NCBI GenBank assembly: GCA_036872755.1
Contig: JAVHNS010000011.1
Coordinates: forward strand, 1,116,001-1,180,000
DNA from: Orbilia blumenaviensis
Taxonomy: Eukaryota; Ascomycota; Orbiliomycetes; Orbiliales; Orbiliaceae
DNA: 64,000 bases
Direction of reading: 5' to 3'
Under the pieces are notes generated by a model. That model did no database searches. It was given only the letters and a program-made list of their open reading frames with translations, and was not told the DNA's origin. Positions 10,702 to 21,396 of this stretch are shown here, piece by piece. The stretch's first letter is position 1. The number at the start of each line of letters is the position of its first letter. The position numbers and the translations under genes were made by a program.

Positions 10702-11410
10702 TATCGCTTGTTATTTATCTTTTCTTTTTTTTTTAAGCAAAATTCCAGACCTGATGCTGACGATATTGGATAGAGGGAGGAATAGGGTGGAGAGGGGGAA
10801 AACTTTCTGCTTCGCCTGGCTCGCCTCCGCGCTCTGGTTTCCTTTCGTTATCTCTGTTTTGTGTTTCCTTTCTTGTCTTTTCCCTTTTCTTTCGTTTGCT
10901 CGGATTTTTCCTGATCAGCACGCAGCTCAGGTTAATACATACTAGGGGGGTGTCCCTTCTCTCTTCTTCAAAGTCCATGAATCGTTACGCCCTCGAGATA
11001 TAGATGCGTCAACATCAGAATAGTAGTTGTACAGTGCTGTATATGAGAGCATGCAGTCTCAATTCTAGCTATCCAGCTAGGTATATATCCAGTAAGTGCC
11101 TAAGTAGACACGCACCTGGTTTGTTAAATACTTAATTCAGTATACATATTTCTGTAATTTATAAGCCAAGTTAAGTAGACACGCCTGTATCAAGGGGAGG
11201 TATAAATTAGGTGTGTATTTGTACTGCACGCTTTGTGGTATTTTGTGCGTTGAGCCTCCATCGCGAGCTATCCTGATCACGTCTCCCAGAGCTAGATCCG
11301 CGACCATCCCTCAAGATCCACCCCCCGCCGCCGTTGGAAGTTAAATATACCGCGCCTCACCTCCTCCCAACCCCGCCCCTGACAGATCAAACCATAGCCT
11401 ATCGAACGAC
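10702..11410. other. Intergenic, TAF9 upstream region
   Basis: The left half is the T-rich 3' flank of the orphan-family gene. The last 150 bp before 11411 are C-rich (CACCCCCCGCCGCC, CTCCTCCCAACCCCGCCCC) and look like a housekeeping promoter. No gene seen. Confidence 0.45.
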
Positions 11411-12168
11411 ATGGCAGAGACGAACGGGAATATCAATGGCGAAAGCTCCACACAGTCGACAATGAAGTCGACACAGGGCACGGAATCGGCAGTTGACACA
11501 GGCGCATCACGAAGACCTCGAGACGCGAGAACGATCCATTTGATGTTAGCATCGTTAGGTGTAACTTCGTATCAAGAGAGGTACGTTACTAGTGCTACGC
11601 TTCGTTTTTTTTCTTCCCCTTGGTTATATTTTGTACTAAAGCTTTGCTTGATGCTTTTACTAGGGTCCCTCTAGCTTTGATGGACATTGCCTACCGATAC
11701 ACGAACTCTGTTCTCCAAGATGCTCTACTCTACTGGGATGCCGCTCACCCTGCGACTACAACTGGTCAACCGCCCCCTCAGATCACTATGTCTGACCTGC
11801 GGATGGCGATATCCGCCAAAGTAAACCATCAATTCGTCGCAGCACCGCCGAAGGAATTCCTGTTGGAAGTCGCGCAGGAGAGGAACAAGATCGCCCTACC
11901 GCCTATAAAGAAGGACTGGGGTATCAAGCTACCTCCGGAGCAGTACTGTTTAACAGGCGTCAATTGGGAGCTTTTGGCGGAGCCGACGGAGGATGGACCC
12001 GAAGAAGAAGAAGAGGAGGAGGAAGATGAAAACGGAGATGGAGAACTCACACCGAGGGGGGATTCTAGGAATGAACGCGATGAAGCGGACGAGGAAATGC
12101 CCGATGCTGTCGCTGATATGTTTCGAGAGAATGGTGACGGGGATAGAGACGAAGATATGGTTATGTAG
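11411..12168 (+). CDS. TAF9: Transcription initiation factor TFIID subunit 9 (TAF9/TAFII31)
   Basis: Two exons, 11411-11580 and 11664-12168, joined at an Arg codon, giving 224 residues. Donor is GTACGT and acceptor TTTTACTAG. TAF9 is a histone-fold subunit shared by TFIID and SAGA and pairs with TAF6. The histone-fold hallmarks are present: DARTIHLMLASLGVTSYQERV, then PLALMDIAYRYTNSVLQDAL. They are followed by the conserved region with INHQF/VNHQFVAAPPKEFLLEVAQERN and LPPEQYCLTGVNWEL. The C-terminus from about residue 180 is strongly acidic (a run of Glu and Asp). Length is normal for a fungal TAF9. Confidence 0.93.
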
Positions 12169-12526
12169 ATGGATAATTTTGATGGGCTACTCTTTCTTCT
12201 TTTGCTTTACGCTCCTTGTTCTTTTCAAAAAAAGAATTTGCATTCCGGCGTTCTCTGGAGTCCTATTTCAGGGTTATCGAGATACCATCATGTTTTCCTT
12301 TTATCTGCATCTTAACCCGTGGGTATGTACCATATTATATCTTGCACCTTTTTTTTGTTTCAATACAAAATCCTCCTGTCTTTCTGTCGAGTCCCTTTTT
12401 GCTGTGTTTCCCTTATATTCCTGCGTTTAAATTTCAGCCGCGGGTTGGTGTCGCGAGAAACACCCATGTCAAGCCATTATTATAAACTTCACCAAGCCAG
12501 GCTCCACCCCAGAAAAGTATCCCAGG
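12169..12526. other. TAF9-MDM12 spacer
   Basis: T-rich spacer of 358 bp between two same-strand genes. It serves as the 3' end of TAF9 and the promoter of MDM12. Nothing else seen. Confidence 0.45.
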
Positions 12527-13909
12527 ATGGCCGTCGACATCAACTGGCCGGCCCTCACCACTGGTCCCGATGGCAAAGAATACGCTGACGCCCTCTGCGG
12601 CTTCTTCCACGACAAATTTCAACAAATACCATTCCCGAAATTCCTGCGATCCGTGAGCGTTGTGTCGTTCGATCTGGGGACTGTCCCACCAGAGATCGAG
12701 ATCCAGGATATAACCGATCCGTACCCGGAATTCTACGAAGACGCATACGCCGAAGGCGACGATGAGGATGAAGAATTTGATAACGAGGCTTATAACTCCC
12801 CGGAGGAAATCCTAAAACGGGCACGGGAGAGACGGAGGAGGGACCGACGAGAAGGACTATCAGACTTCGATGGATCGTATCATGAGGATACAACCAGGTC
12901 GGCGCCGGTGACATCGTTACATACACCGATATTGACGCCAATGGGATTACAACCTCCTCCGTATATCGATCACCGATATCCAGGGCTCAGACAATCGTTT
13001 TCACCAGCAGTTGACCAATTCACATCATCGACATTTCGCGGCCCAACGTCGAATCTTCACTACTTCCACTCCGCCTTGACATCCGGATTCACAGGCGGCC
13101 TAACACCGCTAGCTTCTCTACAACAAGCCTCTGTAGACACATTCCCCGGCCGTTCACCGCTATACTCTCGAAGCCGACGGCAATTACAACAGCCTCATTC
13201 GGGACTATCGTCAACATCACCATCCCAATCCCCACCATCAACAGCAGACTCCTCCAACATCCCTCCTCCGATATCAACTTCTCACAATAACCCACGCCTT
13301 AACCTATCCTCAGACGATACCCACCATACAGACGGAACCCGTGAACCCCCTCCAACCCCATTCTCAGACATATCAATCTCATCAGGCCAGCAGCAGCCAA
13401 CCCACCATTCCCCGCTGGACTCTCCATCCACCCCTCCGGATCCCCATGCACCCCGCCTGCGGCTGCGTGAACCGAGGGATTCGGATATTCAAATAATCGC
13501 CCGGGTTCGCTATACAGGTGATATCCGTATGGAACTCACAGCGGAACTCCTGATAGACTACCCTGCCCCTTCATTCGTCTCCCTCCCTGTGCGTTTAACA
13601 GTCACAGGCATGACATTCGACGGAACAGCCGTAATAGCCCACATCGGCAAACGTGCACATTTCTGTTTCGTAGAAAACGACCATGATCACCACGATCATC
13701 AAAACAACTTTGGAGGGCTAGGTGGCGGAGGGGATGGTATTGCCAGCATGCTGAAGGAAATCCGAATTGATAGTGAGATCGGTGAAAAGGGGAAAGGAAA
13801 ACAGGTGCTTAAGAATGTTGGGAAAGTTAAGGATTTTGTGCTGGATAGGGTTAGGAAGATATTGGAGGATGAGTTTGTGTTCCCTAGCAGTTGGACTTTT
13901 TTGCTGTAG
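12527..13909 (+). CDS. MDM12: Mitochondrial distribution and morphology protein 12 (ERMES subunit)
   Basis: Single exon, 460 residues. Mdm12 is the cytosolic SMP-domain subunit of the ER-mitochondria encounter structure, which tethers the two organelles and moves phospholipids. The N-terminus fits the family closely: DINWPALTTGPDGKEYA, FHDKFQQIPFPKFLRSV and an acidic DPYPEFYEDAYAEGDDEDEEF. The SMP domain is split by a disordered Ser/Pro/Thr-rich insertion (about residues 90-300), as is common in filamentous fungi. It resumes with DSDIQIIARVRYTGDIRMELTAELL and ends with the expected VFPSSWTFLL. A His-rich loop (DHDHHDHQ) lies near residue 385. Confidence 0.94.
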   Translation: MAVDINWPALTTGPDGKEYADALCGFFHDKFQQIPFPKFLRSVSVVSFDLGTVPPEIEIQDITDPYPEFYEDAYAEGDDEDEEFDNEAYNSPEEILKRARERRRRDRREGLSDFDGSYHEDTTRSAPVTSLHTPILTPMGLQPPPYIDHRYPGLRQSFSPAVDQFTSSTFRGPTSNLHYFHSALTSGFTGGLTPLASLQQASVDTFPGRSPLYSRSRRQLQQPHSGLSSTSPSQSPPSTADSSNIPPPISTSHNNPRLNLSSDDTHHTDGTREPPPTPFSDISISSGQQQPTHHSPLDSPSTPPDPHAPRLRLREPRDSDIQIIARVRYTGDIRMELTAELLIDYPAPSFVSLPVRLTVTGMTFDGTAVIAHIGKRAHFCFVENDHDHHDHQNNFGGLGGGGDGIASMLKEIRIDSEIGEKGKGKQVLKNVGKVKDFVLDRVRKILEDEFVFPSSWTFLL

Positions 13910-14459
13910 CGAAATGTGTCGTTACTTGTACATGACAGGCTGGGGGGGGGGGGGGGGGTACTTTAGGCTCTTCGATGGGTGTACATATTCATGGGACGGC
14001 GTCAGAGGATTCATAGCATTGATATTTAGAAGGGGCATTATATTCCACTCTGAGAAGAATACTACGATATACGGTATCAAAGGAACAGCAAACTTCTCCC
14101 ACCAGAAACAAGTTCAAATACCATGATATAAACACGCAAGAAACCGGGATAAATATACACAAAAAGATAAAGGGGACAAGGAGGCGAAAGAAAGCAGACT
14201 GGTAACAGAAAAAAAGCCTTATAGAAAATTGATTATACAGAAACGGGTTTAGAAAAAAAAATAAAAAATTGAAAGGTTTCTTTTGTTTTGGGACTGCTTA
14301 TTAAAGAGTATCTGAACGGTTTGTCATGTCCGTCAGATGTTGAAAATGCGATTCTCCTATCCCTTCGTCTCACCCATCTCACAATCCAGGTATTAGGAAT
14401 CTCCTGATACTGGCTGTTTTGCACTTCCACCAACTCCAGCACTCCAGCTAAGAAGGTAT
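13910..14459. other. Convergent spacer between MDM12 and SEC61 beta
   Basis: Holds the 3' ends of two convergent genes. It includes an uninterrupted run of 17 G at 13942-13958. No gene seen. Confidence 0.5.
13942..13958. repeat. Poly-G tract (17 nt)
   Basis: Seventeen consecutive G residues lie about 30 bp after the MDM12 stop. Such runs are prone to slippage and are often miscalled in length. Confidence 0.9.
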
Positions 14460-15239
14460 CTAACCGGTGAGTTTGCGCGAGATCTTGGCAATGACTGTAA
14501 GATCGTTAGTATGCGACACACTATCAAATTCGCAGATAGACTCGGAAAGAACGTACTATGTAACGCCACCACGCTCAAGATGAATACCAAGCTAAGGACA
14601 AGAACAACGACAGGATCAACCTTCAATCCAGGCGATTCGTCGGTGTAAAGCTCTATATTAAAGAAAAAAAAACACCCAATCGTTAGTGCCTAGATTCCCG
14701 CAAGTCTTCAATATTAGGTTAGGTTCAACGTACTCAACATAGTACTACTGCTGCCACCGGCGCCGGCCGCTCTGGTGCTCGATGGACGAGCATTGGCTTG
14801 CGAGGCTGCTCTGTCGGCGGCCGAACGACGCTTAATGACGGACTTTGGACCACCAGGTGGGGCTGGAGAGACTCTGCCGGTGCTGGCACCGGTTGGTGGC
14901 GATTGTGGCTCGGGAGATTCAGAAGACTATGTACAAGTATACGTCAGTATCGGCCGGTAAAGAAGGTATCTGGTGTATCTGGGATATGGCGACAAGGGCC
15001 GGAGGACGACACGGGCGATTGCGATACGGTGGCCAGAATCGGTATTTGGATTGTGACGCAATAGACAGATACAGACGGAAAGACTCATCACGATCGTTAA
15101 ACCGTAGACTCATCCGTGCTAGTTGGGCATTCCAGTCATCCAATCCTGCCACCATCGCCTGTATCGCCGAACCCGTTCCTCGCACGACCTATAGATCCCA
15201 GACCACCTTCGGGGAACAATAACGAATCCACCGTACCAT
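14460..15239 (-). CDS. SBH1: Protein transport protein Sec61 subunit beta
   Basis: Small tail-anchored subunit of the ER translocon. Four exons on the minus strand: 15239-15237, 14926-14734, 14652-14557 and 14494-14460, giving 108 residues. The three later joins fall exactly on family sequence: GAGGSSSTML joins KLYTDESPGLKVDPVVVLVLSL, which joins IIAKISRKLTG at the stop. The single transmembrane helix is VVVLVLSLVFILSVVAL. The first exon is inferred: an ATG followed directly by a GTACGG donor joins an ATAG acceptor to give MSSESPEPQS, a typical start. The open first half is Pro/Ser-rich and cytosolic. Confidence 0.88.
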
Positions 15240-15959
15240 TATGATTGTAGTCCTTTGATATTAAAAAAGGGTACGCGCGAAAAAAGTATAGAGCGATTGG
15301 CCTCGTATTTATCGGTATATCTCGTTCGTGAGAGAATTATCTGTGATTTCAATCTTGCGACGTAGGTGGTATTTTGGGGGAAATGCAATCTGGAGATTCG
15401 AACTTGGGGTTTTCTGCTTTGGCGGTGGTGGGTTGACGCCTTTTTGAGAGTTGGTGTTTGTCAGGGTGAAAGGACACCATACACCAGAAAACGGGTGCAT
15501 GCGCCACACAACCTGTGGTTTGGCGATTGCCGTTTACACCGCCACATATATTATATCTTGCTCTAATAGGTACACAGTAGTCAATTTGGCTTAGTAATAT
15601 ATTTATGCATGAGAATTCGGATGACCAATGTTTGTGATAGTGTTAGCAGAAAGGCATTTGATGGAGATACAATAGATGGTAGATTGTATGGCTTATACAA
15701 TGTGATTATATACAGTTCTAGTGATAAATATGTACGCAGAGCACCCTCCCACGAGTGGTCTCTGATGTCTGTCCGGGCTGCAAACAGCAAGACCTCGAAC
15801 GACCTGACTGCCCGATGTCTTATACAACATTATAAGCACTACAGCATGCAGTCTCCGTCCAGGGTCCCAAAAGACCCTACCGTCTTGATCCATGAGCGCC
15901 CGGTATGGAGTTAAGTAAGTAGGTATGTATATACCTAGTCAATTGGGTCCCAAAACGCT
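15240..15959. other. Intergenic region upstream of SEC61 beta
   Basis: Contains the SEC61 beta promoter and the CMC1 3' flank. Open frames here lack motifs. Nothing further seen. Confidence 0.4.
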
Positions 15960-16487
15960 TCATATCTTCCCCTTCTCAGCCTGTGCCGTAGCATCAGCAG
16001 CAGCGGCTTCCTCTCTTTCTTTCCGCCGCTTTATCCTCTCAGCTTTCTCGATCCGCTTTTTAAACCACTCCTCTCTCGCACGATCCTGCTCTTCCTGTGT
16101 AGCGTTTAATACCATGCACCCATTCATGATCCTCTGCTGTTCTCTACATTTCCAGACCATGCTGAACGTTCGACCGCGTGCGCATTCTGCGTAGCCTGTA
16201 TTATTATCTATATTAGTAACAGAAATTCGCCAATTGACTGACTGGTCCCCGCCAAAGACCACGGAAGAAGGGGGTGTGGAAAAAAAGACGGGGAAATGTG
16301 AACGCGGGAAGATTATCATACGTCGGATCTCTTCTGCACAGATAGCTCTAACATTGGCATAATACTGCTCACGGACCTGGCTTTCCTGTGCCGACGACAG
16401 AGGTAGCGGGTTCGCGGATGGTAGCTGGTAGCGTGGCTGTTCGGGATCGGGAAGTGAGCCGGACGGGTTCTGGACGGGTCGTGGCAT
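15960..16487 (-). CDS. CMC1: COX assembly mitochondrial protein Cmc1 (twin CX9C)
   Basis: Two exons, 16487-16322 and 16195-15960, giving 133 residues. Donor GTATGA, acceptor AATACAG. Cmc1 is a small intermembrane-space protein that helps cytochrome c oxidase assembly. After splicing the protein shows a perfect twin CX9C pattern, Cys50/Cys60 and Cys72/Cys82, which forms the disulphide-linked CHCH hairpin imported by Mia40. Between and after the pairs are family residues ARGRTFSMVWKC and NGCMVLNATQEEQDRAREEWF. A Lys/Glu/Ala-rich helical tail ends the protein. The intron interrupts the first CX9C, so unspliced RNA would lack the motif. Confidence 0.9.
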   Translation of the reverse strand: MPRPVQNPSGSLPDPEQPRYQLPSANPLPLSSAQESQVREQYYANVRAICAEEIRRMIIFPRSHFPVFFSTPPSSVVFGGDQSVNWRISVTNIDNNTGYAECARGRTFSMVWKCREQQRIMNGCMVLNATQEEQDRAREEWFKKRIEKAERIKRRKEREEAAAADATAQAEKGKI

Positions 16488-16956
16488 TGTATTCGCTCCC
16501 TTTTCTTTTTTTTTTTTAATTTCTCGAAGTGGCTTTGGAAATCAGTGGATAATCCCTATCTATCGTGATTCATGACGGGATAAGGGAGCCTGATTTGGAG
16601 CGATGGTGGGATGGGGTGTCGTTGGGTTAGTCCATCGCGGGACCGAGTGTAGTGGCGGGTGGTGGGTGGTCCGATATTGAGGTTGAGTTTGGTTTGCGCC
16701 CAACGCGGACAGACATAGTAGAGCACCAGCCACAACAAGCAGGTTAGACAGCGGTGACCTGGTATATCTCAGCTCAGAGACGAGGCTTCAGCAGCCCCGA
16801 TATAGTATATGAAGATTTATAATACAGAGAAGCATCCCATATGCTTCGACATAAACATGCCTGTTTAACCCAGGCTATCGAATATGTGAACGGAAAGAAG
16901 AAAAGAAAAAAGAAGAAAAGAAAAAATGCAGGCAATGAGTAAAGAAATTAAAAAAC
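16488..16956. other. CMC1 promoter / CSN12 3' flank
   Basis: 469 bp between two minus-strand genes. Poly-purine/pyrimidine runs are present near 16502-16520 and 16896-16925. No gene seen. Confidence 0.4.
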
Positions 16957-18477
16957 CTAAACACCAGTCCCAGGAAACGCATTCGAACCGCTCAGAACCA
17001 CCATCCCCTTCTCTCTCGAAATATACCCCTTGACGTAACCCTTGTAAATCATATTCGCTAGATAGCATTCGACCTCTTCGGTCTCAATCTCAACTCCGCT
17101 CTTCCAACTGACCGCCGCCTTAAAATGGTCAACTGGAATCCTGGTCTTCGACTCTCCAGCTGCCAGATAAACTTTTCTGAATAGATTTCTCAAAGTGATG
17201 TCTCTACCTCGCTCAAGGGTGAGAAAAATCCTCTTCTTAACAAACCAATCTTCGCCTCGTGCAAGATTTTCGTCGTAACCGCGGAGGTCACCGGATTTGA
17301 TGCACCTCGCAAGTGGGAGAAAGAGGGATTCGAGGAGGGGATAGGGCTTTAGCAGCGAAGCCGAGGGAAGCTGGCGTCGGGTGAGGAGTTTTGTGGGGAT
17401 CAGATATGTCAGGATAAGCCTATATGGTATGTCAGCATCCCCAATCGCAATGGAAATAGACGGGATATAAGACAATCATACTCTTTATTCTTCTGCGCAT
17501 CCTTGTGACACAGCTGGTACGCCATTTCCAGATGTTCCTCAGCCTTAACATAGTTTTCATCCAGAAAGGCGATGACGCCACAATAATATTTGAAAGTGAC
17601 CACATCCGACGTCCTGAAGTCGAGCAGGTCTGGCATCTCGGTCGTATTCGCGACCAGAGCCTTTAAGATATTCTTCGACAATGTTATCGCATTCAGCTTG
17701 AAGTATGTCTTGAAGAGGATATTTATGATATAGTACGTCCCCCACTTCCTGCTCTGCGCAAGTTCGGCGCTGTATCAAAATAGTCAGTGTCAAGGGGTCA
17801 TACATTGAATAGCAACGAGTATCTCGGGCATACCGGTCGTTTAGGCAGACGTTGAAGGCTCGATTGATGATGCGAGCCGCATCCTCCAATGACTTCCACG
17901 TATCTTCACCATTCGTTCTTTTGGCCTCGTCCGTCCGTATTGCAACGTATCTTAGATACTTGCAAGCGGTGTATAACACTTCGAGCTGCCAAACCTCCCA
18001 CAATCCGTTTTGGAAGCCTCGAATTACTGCTCTGTCCAACCCCACGTCGTCAGCTCACCGTTCCATAGCAACCGACTATGCAGACAAAAGAAGGGACATA
18101 CTGTGTCAAATCCTTCATCCCCGTAAACACCTGGCCCCACTCCACCTCATCGTGCCTCTCCAACGCCTGTGCAACCTTCCAATAGGCAATGTAAACTTCC
18201 GCCCAGGCCTCCAACCCAGTCTTATTGGTGATCTTGGGCCTGGCGGAGTTGTTCTCGTATTCTAGCGTGCGGAAGATGTCTTCGGCAACGCGCGCTGAGT
18301 TGGTGCTGTAGGCGAATTCCTCGAGGTCGATGTTGGTGAGGGAGATAGTGGAGGCTAGGAGCTTGCCGTTCTCTTCGGCGTGAGCTGTACGCCAGGCACG
18401 TCTGTGGAGAATGTTAGTCGCTAACATGGCCTGGATCTGGGGGAGGATAGGAGGCAAGCTTACATTAGAGACTCCAT
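16957..18477 (-). CDS. CSN12: Csn12-like PCI-domain protein (COP9 signalosome-associated / TREX-2-like)
   Basis: Five exons on the minus strand: 18477-18464, 18401-18102, 18031-17834, 17769-17482 and 17419-16957, giving 420 residues. The first exon is only 14 nt (MESL plus two bases). All joins keep frame and restore family sequence, for example [21 protein letters not shown] and [16 protein letters not shown]. The TPR-like helical half is followed by the PCI/winged-helix part (about residues 270-410): [38 protein letters not shown] and [18 protein letters not shown]. It ends with the typical [13 protein letters not shown]. Yeast Csn12 works with Thp3 in transcription and splicing and copurifies with the signalosome. 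Confidence 0.9.
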
Positions 18478-19080
18478 GATTGTTTTCTGGGAGGTTGGTT
18501 ATAAGGACATTGTGATCGCGATTTGTGGTTGTGGTGGTGGTCGTGACTGGTCAAATACTTTAGGCGTTCGAAATGGGTCGCTAGGCCATGATATCACAAC
18601 GCAGAAGCCTCTTTGAGCTCCCCAGCACCTGCCCGCCAGAACACCAGCTTGCCTATGGTCAAGCTATCCCCTCCCACCTTCATAAATTCAACGAAACTCG
18701 ATAATTTGGAAAAAAAAAACATTGTAACTGTTTGTGAGATTCAGAAAGTTCAAGCTCACTCAAAGGAAGCTTCAAGAGCCAACATCGTCTTTTTTTGTAG
18801 GTTCATTATTTTTTATTAATGCTATAGCAGTACTATCAACAAATGTTAATGCTTCATCGTCCCAGTACAAATTCAATTCGATTCCAAGGCCACTGATCAT
18901 CCCATAAAAAGCAATCCCAGAAACACCAAGACGCCGCAAGCAATGTCACCGTATTGGCACTTCTAGAAAATACTTCTTTATCTTCTTTTTCTATCTCTGT
19001 ATAAAATCACCAAATATACTATTCGAGTTTCTAGCAATGGCATTACGCTTTTCAAATAAAAAGTGAAACAACATACTTCC
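18478..19080. other. CSN12 promoter / SDS22 3' flank
   Basis: 603 bp spacer with A- and T-runs (18710-18719, 18809-18818). No supported gene or RNA. Confidence 0.4.
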
Positions 19081-20485
19081 TTAGTTAGCGGTAACATATG
19101 CTAAAATAATGTTAGTTTCTAAGCCAAAAATATGTATCCACGAGCAAGCGGGAATGAGATGGACTCACTGGCATCTATCTGCTTAATGTGCGGTAAAGCA
19201 AGCCGAACTTTATTCCTGTAGGTCGCGGGACTTGCGAACTGTAGCGGATTCGCTTCAAAGTAGACAGTTTCTAATTCCGCCTTGTCCTTCAAGACATCTT
19301 CAATCTCCTTGAAAGAACTCAACTGGTTCTCCGAGGCCCAGAAATCAACTATATGTGACAGATGCTCGATCCCTTTTATCGAGGCGAGTTTGTTGTGAGT
19401 GACATCAAGATTCTTGAGGTTAGGTGTACCCTCGAGGCCAGTTAGGTCCTCGATTGCATTGTGGGAGACATAGAGCTCCTCCAAATTAACGAGGCCGTCG
19501 AGGCCGCTTAACTTTGTCAGTCGATTCGAGGGTAGGGACAGGATTTTTAAGTTGGATAACAAAGAAACACCCTACACCCTTGTCAGCATAGTTCAGCGGG
19601 GAGGGATATATGGGCAGCGATACTAACCTTGATCTCAGTGATCTTGTTCTTCCCCAGCCATAATTCCTCCAACTTCGCTAGATTATCTAAGTTTTGCATT
19701 TCCTAGGCCATTTGATTAGATTTATCTTCATTATATATGGCCAAGACAATCCTTAAGATCATACCCTGACTTTATTGGCTCCCAACTCCAAGTTCTTTAG
19801 CTCTACAAGAGTATCCAGCCCTTCAATAGCACTGATCCTATTCGAGGCCAGGTACAAGTTCTTCAACTTGACCAGCTTTTCCAGGTTCTTGATATGCTTT
19901 AGATCGTTATAGCTCAAATCCAGGCTTTCAAGATTGACCAAAGCCTCCAAATCTCTCGTCATATGGCCGATGGCATTATCGTACAAGTCAAGGTCTTGCA
20001 ACGTGCCGGCGATGCATTCCAGACCTTCAACACGTGGGATTTCATTTTGACGGAGGCAGAGACGGACAACGGCGGTTAACTTCTCGAGACCGAGAGCGGG
20101 GATTGAGGTTATGCGACAGTGGACCAAGTCGACATCCTAGTGGTCAGGCCATATCATGTCAGCTCATAGATGCGCTATTTTTTTTGGTTTAAAAAAAAAG
20201 AGGATAGTCTTTCAGAAGGGTGGCGAATTCGAACCTCGGAATCTGGTGGGAATTCATCGAGAAGGTCTAGAAGATAAAACCATTTGTTAAACCCCTATTA
20301 AACTGAGAATCCCTCGATCTAAAGTTTTTTTCTTCACCTTCATCACGATCCAAAGCTGGCGGTCGCATAGCGTTTGCTTCATCTTCGGCCGACGGATTGG
20401 TCAGAGCTTCCGGGTTGGCGAGGACAGCACGAGGGTGTGCGGGTTCTGATCCCTCTGGTCGAGAGTCTTCGTTTTCGGTAGTCAT
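19081..20485 (-). CDS. SDS22: Protein phosphatase 1 regulatory subunit Sds22 (leucine-rich repeat)
   Basis: Six exons: 20485-20338, 20266-20235, 20136-19765, 19702-19628, 19571-19169 and 19100-19081, giving 349 residues. Sds22 binds the PP1 catalytic subunit and helps its maturation and nuclear/mitotic role. Exon 2 is just 32 nt (encodes LLDEFPPDSE) and exon 6 is 20 nt (ends TYVTAN). About eleven 22-residue SDS22-type repeats run from VDLVHCRITSIPALGLEKL to PHIKQIDAT, with the LxxLxLxxNxI pattern throughout, for example LKNLYLASNRISAIEGLD and LEELYVSHNAIEDLTGLE. An LRR cap follows (ANPLQFASPATYRNKVRLALP). The N-terminal 50 residues are acidic and disordered. Confidence 0.93.
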
Positions 20486-21396
20486 TTCTGAGAAAAGTGT
20501 CTTGCGATTTAGATAATGATCTCCGGTCTAGAAAGAGATTGTGAAGCTAGGGGGTAATTTATCGACAAAGAAAGGACGGTATCGAGGTTTGTAAGTCGTG
20601 GAAGCCAATATGATTAAGCTTCAGCACTGCAGGTCAACGTCCTGGAAGACTTTATGGTTGGAAGTTTCGGTTAGAATTGGCATTACCCGTTCACGTTAAG
20701 TAGCCCTGGACAGGATCCTAAAACATGTCCAAACCCCGGCACAGTCCTCCCCCACACTTGCATTTCCTGGCACCATTCAACGTTCGGAATAGCCTATTTT
20801 TACATCTTCTCTTTTAGATCCAAAACAAACCTAGCTTAGGTACCCATCCAGGCCGATCAGTTCTCGAGAACAAGCCTTTTAGTTTCGGTATATTTGCACG
20901 CACACGCACGTGCAGACTACCTACTTTGTTATCCCAGGACTTCAAGCAGTGCTGGTCCCTGTTGGAATCGTGCCGCAACACACTTCGATTTCCGCGAGAC
21001 CGCCATTTTTGGACGGATCCGAATTAGACGCTGGCTGCAGTCGAACCCTAGGCTGGACCGTATACCCTCAATTGGATCCCGTGGGGAATAATATTGATGT
21101 TTAAATTTATATTTACATGGTCAAGATCAATTAACTGCCCTACAACGTTTTCCGTACACCGATTTAATCTCTTTGCCCCAACTTTTACTCGACCATACTC
21201 GGAGCTAGAGTCTAATATTAAAGTGGCCTAAAGTGGCCTAAAGTGGCCTAAAGTGTCTCCAGTCCGCAAATAATTCCGTTTGGAAGCCCTTATAGGCCTG
21301 GATTTTCTGGAATGTGAATCTCTCCTACAGGCAGCATCTGCATTTGTTCGGAAATCAACAAGACTGTTATACTAAAACAAACCTAAAACAATCAAA
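20486..21396. other. Intergenic region with a 10-bp tandem repeat
   Basis: Left part is the SDS22 promoter. The right part leads into the F-box pseudogene and holds the AAGTGGCCTA repeat. No other gene seen. Confidence 0.4.
21221..21255. repeat. Tandem 10-bp repeat AAGTGGCCTA x3.5
   Basis: Three exact copies at 21221, 21231 and 21241, followed by a half copy AAGTG. It lies 140 bp before the F-box pseudogene start, so it could be part of its old promoter. Confidence 0.9.
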
